A model generated the notes under the pieces. That model had not been told where the DNA came from, did no database searches, and saw nothing but the letters and a program-made list of their open reading frames with translations. This document shows positions 56,325 through 64,000 of a DNA stretch of 64,000 nt, piece by piece (position 1 is the stretch's first letter; the number at the start of each line of letters is the position of its first letter). A program made the position numbers and the translations under genes. Source of the stretch: Clavibacter phaseoli. GTDB lineage: Bacteria; Actinomycetota; Actinomycetes; Actinomycetales; Microbacteriaceae. Where the stretch lies: positions 1,240,001 to 1,304,000 of the forward strand of contig NZ_CP040786.1 of assembly GCF_021922925.1 (NCBI RefSeq), given 5' to 3'.

Positions 56325-57230
56325 ATGACCGACCACGCATCCGACATCCCGGACGACGGCCCGCTCGCCGGCCTGCTCACCGCGCTCGACCTCACCGACA
56401 CGGGCGCGCGCACGAGCGAGGACATCTCCACGGGCCCGTCGCAGTGGATGCCGATGGGCCGCGTCTTCGGCGGCCAGGTGCTCGCGCAGTCCCTCGTCGC
56501 GGCCATGCGCACCACGGACGCCGACCGCCGCCCGCACAGCATGCACGGCTACTTCCTCCGGCCCGGCGACGTCACGAAGCCCATCACCTTCTCGGTCGAC
56601 CGGATCCACGACGGCCGCTCGTTCTCGACCCGCCGCACGCAGGCCTACCAGGACGGCCGCCCGATCCTCTCGATGATCGCCTCGTTCCAGGACGCGGACG
56701 AGGGACTCGAGCACCAGGCGCCCATGCCCGAGGGGATCCCCGAGCCGGAGTCGCTGCCGAGCGCGCGCGACGTGCTCTCCCGCATCGACCACCCCGTCGC
56801 CGCGCACTGGGCGAACGACCGCCCCTTCGACATGCGCCACGTCGAGCAGCCCGTCTACTTCGGCGCCGCGCCCGACCGCGTCGCGCACCAGGCCGTGTGG
56901 ATCCGCGCCATCGGCCGCCTCCCCGACGACCCCGCCGTCCACCTCGCGTCCCTCGCCTACGCGAGCGACTACTCGATCCTCGAGTCCATCTACCGCCGGC
57001 ATGGCCTCTCCTGGGCGACGCCCGGCATCAAGGCCGCGAGCCTCGACCACGCGATGTGGTTCCACCGCTTCGGCCGCGCCGACGAGTGGATGCTCTACGT
57101 GCAGGAGTCGACGAGCGCCCAGGGCGGCCGCGGCCTCTCGCTCGGCCGCATCTACTCCCGCGACGGCGTGCTGCTCGCGAGCGTGGCGCAGGAGGGCATG
57201 GTCCGCGTCCCGGCCGAGGCACGGGGCTGA
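56325..57230 (+). CDS. tesB: Acyl-CoA thioesterase II
   Basis: 301 residues. It hydrolyses medium- and long-chain acyl-CoA to free fatty acid and CoA. Double hot-dog fold: GRVFGGQVLAQSLVAAMRT and SMHGYFLRPGDVTKPITFSVDRIHDGRSFSTRR in the first half; YASDYSILE, the HAMWFHR stretch and SLDHAMWF with DEWMLYVQES in the second. Catalytic Asp/Thr/Gln positions of TesB (D in YASDY, S/T and Q in QES) are present. GGCGGAGG precedes the start. TAAGCT at 56250-56255 could be its -10 box. Confidence 0.95.
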   Translation: MTDHASDIPDDGPLAGLLTALDLTDTGARTSEDISTGPSQWMPMGRVFGGQVLAQSLVAAMRTTDADRRPHSMHGYFLRPGDVTKPITFSVDRIHDGRSFSTRRTQAYQDGRPILSMIASFQDADEGLEHQAPMPEGIPEPESLPSARDVLSRIDHPVAAHWANDRPFDMRHVEQPVYFGAAPDRVAHQAVWIRAIGRLPDDPAVHLASLAYASDYSILESIYRRHGLSWATPGIKAASLDHAMWFHRFGRADEWMLYVQESTSAQGGRGLSLGRIYSRDGVLLASVAQEGMVRVPAEARG

Positions 57231-57239
57231 CGGCCCGGC

Positions 57240-57719
57240 TCAGCCGCGTCGGCTGAAGGCGACGGGCTCCTCGACGTACTCCGCCCAGGCGGCGCGCTCG
57301 TCGCCGGTGATCCGGCGGGGCCTCCCCGTCGCGGCGTCGACCAGCACGATGGTCGAGGTCGCCCGCGCGTACAGCGCCGACGGCTCGACACCCACGGGCG
57401 TCCGCACCTCGTAGCAGGCCTCGAGGCTGGACCCGCCGAGCCGTCCCAGCCACACCTGCACGTCGAGCGGCCGCCGCCCGTAGGAGATGGGCAGCAGGTA
57501 CTCGATCTCCTGCCGCGCGATCATCGTCATCGTGGCGGCGCCGGCCGTCGCGTCGATGAGCGCCATCCCCGGGTCCACGCCGTCCCCGTCGTCGTCGCCC
57601 CGCCAGAACGCGCGGACGCGCGCCTCCTCCAGGAGCCGCAGGACCTCCACGTTGTTCACGTGGTCGTAGGCGTCGAGGTCGGCCCACCTGAGGTGGACCG
57701 GGACGTGGACCCGGGTCAC
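57240..57719 (-). CDS. 4-hydroxybenzoyl-CoA thioesterase-like hot-dog thioesterase
   Basis: 159 residues from a GTG at 57719, 4 nt after the stop of the ABC-F gene, so probably co-translated with it. The YbgC/FcbC-type signature is HLRWADLDAYDHVNNVEVLRLLEEAR with the catalytic Asp (ADLDAYDHVNN). A single hot-dog domain. Substrate unknown, likely a short acyl-CoA. Converges with tesB by 9 bp; two thioesterases side by side may be coincidence. Confidence 0.9.
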   Translation of the reverse strand: MTRVHVPVHLRWADLDAYDHVNNVEVLRLLEEARVRAFWRGDDDGDGVDPGMALIDATAGAATMTMIARQEIEYLLPISYGRRPLDVQVWLGRLGGSSLEACYEVRTPVGVEPSALYARATSTIVLVDAATGRPRRITGDERAAWAEYVEEPVAFSRRG

Positions 57720-57723
57720 GGGA

Positions 57724-59406
<1,683 letters not shown>

Positions 59407-59418
59407 GGCACGAGTCTA
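59407..59418 (-). promoter_or_regulatory. Leaderless -10 box of ettA
   Basis: TAGACT (59413-59418, minus strand) ends 6 nt before the ATG at 59406 with no ribosome site between. Confidence 0.55.
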
Positions 59419-59468
59419 TTCAGTGCCGCGCGCCCCGGACGCCGCGCTGGGACGCGTCAGCGCCGCCG

Positions 59469-59948
59469 TCACCAGTCGATCGCGCGCGTCTGGCCGACCA
59501 GGCAGCGACCCGAGGAGAGCGCCGGCTCGACGTGGGCGCTGAACCCGTCCTGGGCGCGCTGCCCGATGAGGCACGCGTCCGGCATGTGCACGGAGACGAG
59601 GATCGAGTCGACCGAGTTGCCGAGGGGCGTCGCGTCCGCGGTGACCTCCATGCGGTCCTTCGGGAAGCCGGCGGCCACGAGCGCGTCCACGAGGGCCCGA
59701 CCCTGCGCGTTGGGATCCGCGGCGACCACGCCGCCCGCCGTCGCCTCGAACGCGGGGAGGTTGCCCTCCGCCGTGCCGTCCGGGTCGACGGGCGCGATGG
59801 TCGGCGTGGTGGGCGCGGCACCGGGATCGCCGCTCTCCACGACGGCGGTCGGGGTCGGCTCCGGCGCGGGAGCCGACTGCGTGCAGGCCGAGAGGAGCAG
59901 GGCGCCGAGGAGCGCCGGCGCCAGGAGGGCGCGGCCGGCGCGGATCAC
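59469..59948 (-). CDS. Small secreted lipoprotein of unknown function
   Basis: 159 residues from a GTG overlapping the MarR stop (GTGA). The signal peptide ends LLSAC with lipidated Cys22. A Pro/Thr/Ala linker (about 23-65) leads to a compact domain of about 90 residues with two conserved-looking cysteines (DACLIGQRAQDGF and GRCLVGQTRAIDW), which could form a disulfide. The C-terminal pattern resembles a Microbacteriaceae lipoprotein family (possibly DUF6993), but I am not certain. It is third in a coupled run OB-like / MarR / lipoprotein. Confidence 0.75.
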   Translation of the reverse strand: MIRAGRALLAPALLGALLLSACTQSAPAPEPTPTAVVESGDPGAAPTTPTIAPVDPDGTAEGNLPAFEATAGGVVAADPNAQGRALVDALVAAGFPKDRMEVTADATPLGNSVDSILVSVHMPDACLIGQRAQDGFSAHVEPALSSGRCLVGQTRAIDW

Positions 59949-60508
59949 GCGGCGGACTCGTCGGCGCAGGCCGGGTCGGCGTCGCGGTCGGGTGCCGGGG
60001 GGATGGCGAGGTCGTCGCCGCGGGCGCTCCCCCGGCCGTCGTCGAGGGAGGATGCGCTCATGCTGGCGAGGATATCCCGCGCGATGGCCTCGAGCTGCGC
60101 GGTCTGCTCGGCGGTCAGCGGGTCGAACACCGTGCGGAGCACCTCCTCCGCGTGCCCGGGTGCCGCCGCCTCGAGGGTCGCGCGACCCTCGTCGGTGAGC
60201 TCGGCGAGCAGGCTCCGGCCGTCGTGGGGCGACCGCGAGCGGCGCACCCAGCCCAGCTGCTCCAGGCGGGTGACGGCGTGCGAGGTGCGGCTCGCCGAGG
60301 CCTGCAGCGCGCGGGCCAGGACGCTCATGGGGAGGGCGCCGCCCTCGGCCTCCGACAGGCGGACGAGGATCATGTAGTAGGCGTGCGGCATGCCCGCGTC
60401 GCGGAGGAGCTCCCGCTCGATGCGCTCGCTGACGTTGTTCAGCGCGACGATGACGGTCCGCCAGGCGCGCTGCTGATCCGGCTCGAGCCACCGGGGGGAT
60501 CCGCTCAT
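59945..60508 (-). CDS. MarR family transcriptional regulator
   Basis: 187 residues. The winged helix region is MPHAYYMILVRLSEAEGGALPMSVLARALQASASRTSHAVTRLEQLGWVRRSRSPHDGRSLLAELTDEGRATLE (about 45-118, read in parts): it matches MarR regulators that bind phenolic or oxidant signals. The ATG overlaps the stop of the upstream OB-like gene (ATGA), but TAGGAT lies 6 nt before it, so it could also be made from its own leaderless mRNA. The lipoprotein gene follows with GTGA coupling and is the likeliest shared target. Confidence 0.9.
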   Translation of the reverse strand: MSGSPRWLEPDQQRAWRTVIVALNNVSERIERELLRDAGMPHAYYMILVRLSEAEGGALPMSVLARALQASASRTSHAVTRLEQLGWVRRSRSPHDGRSLLAELTDEGRATLEAAAPGHAEEVLRTVFDPLTAEQTAQLEAIARDILASMSASSLDDGRGSARGDDLAIPPAPDRDADPACADESAA

Positions 60509-60915
60509 GGTGCGATCCTAGGCTCCGCCGCCGTGGTGCCGACGGCCCCGATGCCGCGTCGCGCGAGCACGGCGTGCCCCACGAGCTCCACGGCGTCGTG
60601 CTCCGGCCGGGCTGCCCGACGGGGGACGAGCTCGCCCAGGACGATCACCTCCTCGCCGACGGCGAGACCCGCCACGACCCCGGAGATGCAGGCGCCGGCG
60701 CACACGACGAGGATCGCGCCGCCGTCCGGGCCGCCCGGTCCGTCCGCGGCGCCACCCGGATGCCTCACGCACCGGGGTCCGACGAGGAGGCTCGCGACCT
60801 CCCATCCCTCGACCGTGCGGATGCATCGCGGCCGCCGCGCGACCGTGCCGCGCACCGCGACGTGCGTCCCGCTCCCCCGCGCCTCGTGGCCCGGTCCCCG
60901 GCTTCCCGCGCTCAT
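60505..60915 (-). CDS. Single-stranded DNA-binding-like OB-fold protein
   Basis: 136 residues with GGAGGAGG before the ATG at 60915. THVAVRGTVARRPRCIRTVEGWEVASLLVG and ACISGVVAGLAVGEEVIVLGELVPRR suggest the strand order of an OB fold of the SSB type, with the loop between strands replaced by Gly/Pro-rich sequence (HPGGAADGPGGPDGG). It lacks the acidic C-terminal tail of true SSB and several aromatic contacts, so it is probably a divergent paralogue and not the replicative protein. Its stop overlaps the MarR start (ATGA). Confidence 0.6.
   Translation of the reverse strand: MSAGSRGPGHEARGSGTHVAVRGTVARRPRCIRTVEGWEVASLLVGPRCVRHPGGAADGPGGPDGGAILVVCAGACISGVVAGLAVGEEVIVLGELVPRRAARPEHDAVELVGHAVLARRGIGAVGTTAAEPRIAP
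60509..60520 (-). promoter_or_regulatory. Possible leaderless -10 box of the second MarR gene
   Basis: TAGGAT (60515-60520, minus strand) ends 6 nt before the ATG at 60508. It lies inside the last codons of the upstream gene, so it may be an internal promoter or chance. Confidence 0.4.
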
Positions 60916-61040
60916 CGCCCCTCCTCCCGCGCCCCGACGGCCGCGACCGAGGATGCGTCAGAGCAGGGGCTCCACGGGGTCGCCGAGGGCATCCCGCGCA
61001 CGGCACGACGCGCGCGTGCATGGGGAGGGGACGTCCGGGC

Positions 61041-61268
61041 TCAGTGCTCGGAGAAGCGGAGGCCGTCGTGGCCCGCGCGGAGCGCCGCCTTCGCGATCTC
61101 CAGGGTGGGGTAGGTGCCGGCCACGACGCCGCGGTGCAGCGACCGCACCTCGTAGCCGTCGTCGTGCGAGTGGATGGAGGCGAGCGCCCCCGTGGCCCCG
61201 AAGGCCACCCAGGTCTTGCCCGCCGTGCGCGGGAGTCCGGTCGTGCTCGTGCTGGTGGTCATCGACAT
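61041..61268 (-). CDS. Small hypothetical protein
   Basis: 75 residues, with AGGAGAGG 8 nt before the ATG at 61268. The sequence GKTWVAFGATGALASIHSHDDGYEVRSLHRGVVAGTYPTLEIAKAAL looks like a small alpha/beta fold with a final helix; it has no signal or membrane segment. I do not recognise a family. It stands alone between two same-strand units, downstream of the msrA terminator. Confidence 0.65.
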   Translation of the reverse strand: MSMTTSTSTTGLPRTAGKTWVAFGATGALASIHSHDDGYEVRSLHRGVVAGTYPTLEIAKAALRAGHDGLRFSEH

Positions 61269-61321
61269 CGTCGTCGCCTCTCCTGGCCGGGCCTCGTCGC
61301 CCGGACGTGCCGATGGTACGC

Positions 61322-61356
61322 CGACGCCCCGCGGCCGTACAGGCCGCGGGGCGTCG
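61322..61356 (-). terminator. Terminator after msrA
   Basis: CGACGCCCCGCGGCC (61322-61336) pairs perfectly with 61342-61356; 15-bp stem, loop GTACA. No T tract. Confidence 0.8.
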
Positions 61357-61368
61357 AGGGGAGGTGGA

Positions 61369-61896
61369 TCAGGCCGCGCGCACGTACTGCGCGAACGACT
61401 TCCGCACCTTGTTCACCTTGGGCACGGCGACCGCGTTGCAGTAGCCCTGTCCCGGGTTCTTGGCGAAGAAGTCCTGGTGGTAGTCCTCCGCGTCGTACCA
61501 GGTGCCGACCGGCTCGATCGTGGTGACGGGCGTGCCGTCCCACAGCTCGCCGGCGCGGGCGATCGCGTCCCGGAACAGCTGCTCCTGCTCCGCGTCCGCG
61601 GGGAACATCGCCGAGCGGTACTGGGTGCCGACGTCGGCGCCCTGGCGGTTGAGCTGACGCGGGTCGTGCAGCGTGAAGAACACGTCGAGGATGACGTCGG
61701 CGGGGATGACCTCCTCGTCGAAGACCACCTTCACCGCCTCGGCGTGCCCGGTCGCGCCCGTGCACACGGCGTCGTAGGAGGGGTGGGCGGTGTGACCGCC
61801 GATGTACCCGGAGATGACGTCCTGGACGCCGTCGAGGGTGCGGTAGACCGCATCGAGGCACCAGAAGCAGCCGCCGGCGAGGATGAATGTCTGCAT
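61369..61896 (-). CDS. msrA: Peptide methionine sulfoxide reductase MsrA
   Basis: 175 residues. It repairs methionine-S-sulfoxide in proteins. GGCFWCLDAVY places the catalytic Cys10 and a second Cys13; GATGHAEAVKVVFD, the YRSAMFPADAEQ segment and the W-Y-x-A-E-x-Y-H-Q-x-F block are intact. A recycling cysteine is at GYCNAV near the C-terminus. The start at 61896 is the family N-terminus; TAGGTT (61905-61910) lies 8 nt upstream, so the mRNA may be leaderless. Confidence 0.96.
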   Translation of the reverse strand: MQTFILAGGCFWCLDAVYRTLDGVQDVISGYIGGHTAHPSYDAVCTGATGHAEAVKVVFDEEVIPADVILDVFFTLHDPRQLNRQGADVGTQYRSAMFPADAEQEQLFRDAIARAGELWDGTPVTTIEPVGTWYDAEDYHQDFFAKNPGQGYCNAVAVPKVNKVRKSFAQYVRAA

Positions 61897-62066
61897 GAGA
61901 GATGAACCTACTTCCCGTCGACGCGCGCGAGGTCCGCGGTGGTCGACATGGGAGGGAACCGTCATCGGGCGCCGCCCATTCCTGCCGGTCGGGATGTCGG
62001 TGGTCCCCCGTAGCTTCGGGGACATCGAGACACCGCCGGGCCGGCGGCACGCGGACGGAGGACACC

Positions 62067-62303
62067 ATGCCCAGCATCACCTACACCCCCCTGTCGCGCT
62101 CGGCCGCGCAGGTGCGCGAGCTGCACGACGGGCTCCTGCGGGTCACCCGGCCGGACGGCGCGGTGCTCGGCTACGTCGAGCGCATGCACGAGCCGCAGGG
62201 CGAGCGCTTCCGCGCCAAGCGGCTGCGCCGGGACGCGCAGGGGTTCGTCCCGCTGGGCGACTTCTGGTCGCTGCAGGACGCGGTGGACTGCCTGCGCTTC
62301 TGA
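62067..62303 (+). CDS. Small hypothetical protein
   Basis: 78 residues. GGAGG lies 6 nt before the ATG at 62067. ITYTPLSRSAAQVRELHDGLLRVTRPDGAVLGYVERMHEPQGERFRAKRL and a WSLQDAVDCLRF end suggest a small beta-rich domain with a C-terminal helix. No known motif. TAGCTT near 62010 may be its -10 box. Function unknown. Confidence 0.65.
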   Translation: MPSITYTPLSRSAAQVRELHDGLLRVTRPDGAVLGYVERMHEPQGERFRAKRLRRDAQGFVPLGDFWSLQDAVDCLRF

Positions 62304-62374
62304 CGGCCGGCCGCCCGGTGGCGGTCGGCGCGACGCGCCCGCGCGGCCTCCCGGACGGCGCCCGGGGCCCGGGG

Positions 62375-62386
62375 TACGGTCGCCGC
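62375..62386 (+). promoter_or_regulatory. Leaderless -10 box of the membrane protein gene at 62387
   Basis: TACGGT (62375-62380) ends 6 nt before the ATG at 62387 with no ribosome site between. Confidence 0.45.
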
Positions 62387-63097
62387 ATGCAGTGGTGGAA
62401 TGATCTCCTCGATGCCCTCGCGTCCGAGCGGGGCACGCAGCTCCTCTCCGGCGTCGTCGTCCCCTTCGTCGCCATCGTGGTTGCCGGCGTGCTCGCCGCC
62501 GTAATCGCGCGCAGCGCCACGCAGCGGATCCTCACCCGGCACGACCGCGAGGTGAAGGCCGCCGCCATCGGCGTGCTGATCGACGCGGCGCGCCAGGCGT
62601 CCGCGTGGGACGGCCTCACAGCGCAGGAGCGCGTGCTCGCCGACCGCGCCGCGGGCGAGGCCGACATCCGCATCCGACTCCTGCCGGTCAAGGGCGCGGC
62701 GACCGCCGCGACCTGGGCCGCGCACGAGATCACCGAGTTCAAGCGCGGCAGCGGCAGCTTCGGCTTCCAGTTCGACGCGCAGCTCGCCGAGTTCCGCGAC
62801 CGCATGGTCGAGTGGCAGCACCACCCCGGCCGCGCCCGCAAGATCTTCCAGGGCGACATCTCCCGCTGGCAGTTCGAGGACGACCAGCCGGCCACCGACA
62901 CGGGCGCCGCGAGCCGGCCGCAGGCGCGCCCCGCCGAGCCGACCGCCGTCGCTCCCGTGCCGGTGCCGTGGCGCAGCGGTGCCGACGACCAGCCGGCCGC
63001 CGAGCGCCGGGTCGAGTCGCCGGACGAGCAGTACAGCCCGCCCGTGCCCTCGTCGGCTGCCGCCAACTCGCGCGCCGCGGAGGCCGAGCGGCGCTGA
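62387..63097 (+). CDS. Hypothetical membrane-anchored protein
   Basis: 236 residues. One N-terminal transmembrane segment (about 20-42, SGVVVPFVAIVVAGVLAAVIA) with the rest in the cytoplasm. A helical domain follows (about 45-165: REVKAAAIGVLIDAARQAS, TAATWAAHEITEFKRGSGSF, RDRMVEWQHHPGRARKIF) and then a disordered Pro/Ala-rich tail. No recognised domain. It is closed by a terminator shared with nadE. Confidence 0.7.
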   Translation: MQWWNDLLDALASERGTQLLSGVVVPFVAIVVAGVLAAVIARSATQRILTRHDREVKAAAIGVLIDAARQASAWDGLTAQERVLADRAAGEADIRIRLLPVKGAATAATWAAHEITEFKRGSGSFGFQFDAQLAEFRDRMVEWQHHPGRARKIFQGDISRWQFEDDQPATDTGAASRPQARPAEPTAVAPVPVPWRSGADDQPAAERRVESPDEQYSPPVPSSAAANSRAAEAERR

Positions 63098-63115
63098 CCG
63101 TCCCCGCCGGCACAT

Positions 63116-63155
63116 GACGACGCCCCGCACCTCGGATGAGGTGCGGGGCGTCGTC
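63116..63155. terminator. Bidirectional terminator between the membrane protein gene and nadE
   Basis: An 18-bp perfect stem, arms 63116-63133 and 63138-63155 (base GACGAC/GTCGTC), loop GGAT. Convergent genes; no T tract. Confidence 0.85.
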
Positions 63156-63174
63156 GCGTGGGGTCAGACGGGGA

Positions 63175-63996
63175 TCACTTCCACCAGTCGTCGAACATGC
63201 TCGCGGGGACCCGACGCTTGTGCTCGGTGCTCTGGTAGCGGGCCTCGATGGCCTCGGCCACCTCGTCGTCGACGTCGCGGCCCTCGAGGAAGTCGTCGAT
63301 GTCGGCGTACGTGAGGCCGAGGTTGGCCTCGTCGGTCTGGCCGGGGGTGTCGTCGAGGAGGTCCGCGGTGGGCGCCTTGAGGTAGAGCCGCTCCGGCGCG
63401 CCGAGGTGCTCGAGGAGGGCCCGGCCCTGGCGCTTGGTGAGGCCCGTGAGCGGGAGCACGTCCGCCCCGCCGTCGCCGTACTTCGTGAAGAAGCCCGTGA
63501 CCGCTTCCGCGGCGTGGTCCGTGCCGATCACCAGCAGGCGGGCCTGCCCGGCCAGGGCATACTGGGCGACCATGCGCGAGCGCGCCTTGACGTTGCCCTT
63601 GGTGAAGTCCGTCATCGCGTGACCGGCCGCGTCGGCGTACTCGGCCTGGAAGCCGTCGACGGCGCGCTTGATGTCGAAGACCACGCTCGACTTCGGCTGG
63701 ATGAAGGAGAGCGCGAGCTGCGCGTCCTCCTCGTCCGCCTGCACGCCGTACGGCAGGCGCACGGCGACGAACTCGGCGAGGAGCCCCTCGGCGGCGAGCT
63801 CCTCGACGGCGAGCTGGGCGATGCGCCCGGCCAGGGAGGAGTCCTGCCCGCCGCTGACGCCGAGGACGAAGCCCTCGGCACCGGTGGATCGGAGGTAGGC
63901 CTTGAGGAAGTCGACGCGCTTGCGGACCTCGTCGGCGGGATCGATGGTCGGGCGCACCTCGAGGGCGGCGATGATCTGTGACTGGATGTCGCGCAT
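63175..63996 (-). CDS. nadE: NH3-dependent NAD synthetase
   Basis: 273 residues. It amidates deamido-NAD to NAD using ATP and ammonia, completing the pathway that NadD serves. The ATP-pyrophosphatase P-loop SGGQDSS is at 48-54; [42 protein letters not shown] and [27 protein letters not shown] are family signatures. There is no glutaminase domain, so it depends on free ammonia. The gene is complete: its ATG lies 4 bp from the right edge. Confidence 0.97.
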   Translation of the reverse strand: MRDIQSQIIAALEVRPTIDPADEVRKRVDFLKAYLRSTGAEGFVLGVSGGQDSSLAGRIAQLAVEELAAEGLLAEFVAVRLPYGVQADEEDAQLALSFIQPKSSVVFDIKRAVDGFQAEYADAAGHAMTDFTKGNVKARSRMVAQYALAGQARLLVIGTDHAAEAVTGFFTKYGDGGADVLPLTGLTKRQGRALLEHLGAPERLYLKAPTADLLDDTPGQTDEANLGLTYADIDDFLEGRDVDDEVAEAIEARYQSTEHKRRVPASMFDDWWK

Positions 63997-64000
63997 GCGT

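Overview
The window is a gene-dense, very GC-rich (roughly 72-73%) chromosomal segment of an actinobacterium. Gene content and order (obgE-proB-proA-nadD-rsfS, ileS-folC-ndk, clpX and clpP1P2-tig, an RNase E/G with long disordered flanks, a RamB-like regulator beside GTP-dependent pckA, a Rv2466c-type DsbA protein, mycobacterial-type Nei1) point to the family Microbacteriaceae, most like Clavibacter. This assignment comes from protein recognition, not a database search. I see no transposase, prophage, CRISPR array or restriction system: this is core chromosome with a few accessory genes.

Layout. (1) 1-8.6 kb, minus strand: ribosomal proteins L21/L27, then obgE-proB-proA, a small membrane protein, nadD, a disordered membrane protein, rsfS, a zinc-ribbon protein and tRNA-Ala. 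(2) 8.6-13 kb: a DUF4031 protein, RNase E/G with a 305-bp upstream region, and a VKOR protein. (3) 13-19 kb: ileS-folC-DUF4233-ndk, tightly coupled and preceded by an isoleucine T-box. (4) 19-25.8 kb: a methyltransferase, a TetR regulator and a divergent four-gene peptide/nickel-type ABC transporter. (5) 25.8-32.8 kb: RamB-like regulator and pckA around a 22-bp palindrome, then valS, a GNAT protein and a small unknown gene. (6) 32.9-42.4 kb: MarR, methyltransferase, M3 peptidase, clpX, an SfnG-like monooxygenase, clpP2-clpP1, trigger factor, tRNA-Pro and tRNA-Gly. (7) 42.6-48 kb: one 1810-residue polytopic membrane protein with a zinc ribbon. (8) 48-56 kb: Dps, Nei1, RpiB, a DsbA-like protein, aminopeptidase N, MscS and a truncated hemoglobin. 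(9) 56-64 kb: two thioesterases, an EttA-type ABC-F ATPase, an OB-fold-like protein/MarR/lipoprotein cassette, MsrA, small unknown genes and nadE.

The common theme is translation and proteostasis (Obg, L21/L27, RsfS, IleRS, ValRS, EttA, ClpXP1P2, trigger factor, M3 peptidase, PepN), with redox and stress defence (Dps, Nei1, MsrA, DsbA-like, VKOR, globin) and NAD/proline/folate metabolism. Three signals recur across the window: -10 hexamers of the form TAGGCT placed 6-7 nt before start codons, suggesting many leaderless mRNAs; long perfect GC-rich hairpins without a T tract at gene ends; and marked excess of GGATCC (about 100 copies by hand count, against about 20 expected from base composition), spread over all reading frames. 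No clearly new multi-gene system is evident; the best unexplained items are the giant membrane protein, the GGATCC excess and the OB-fold/MarR/lipoprotein cassette.
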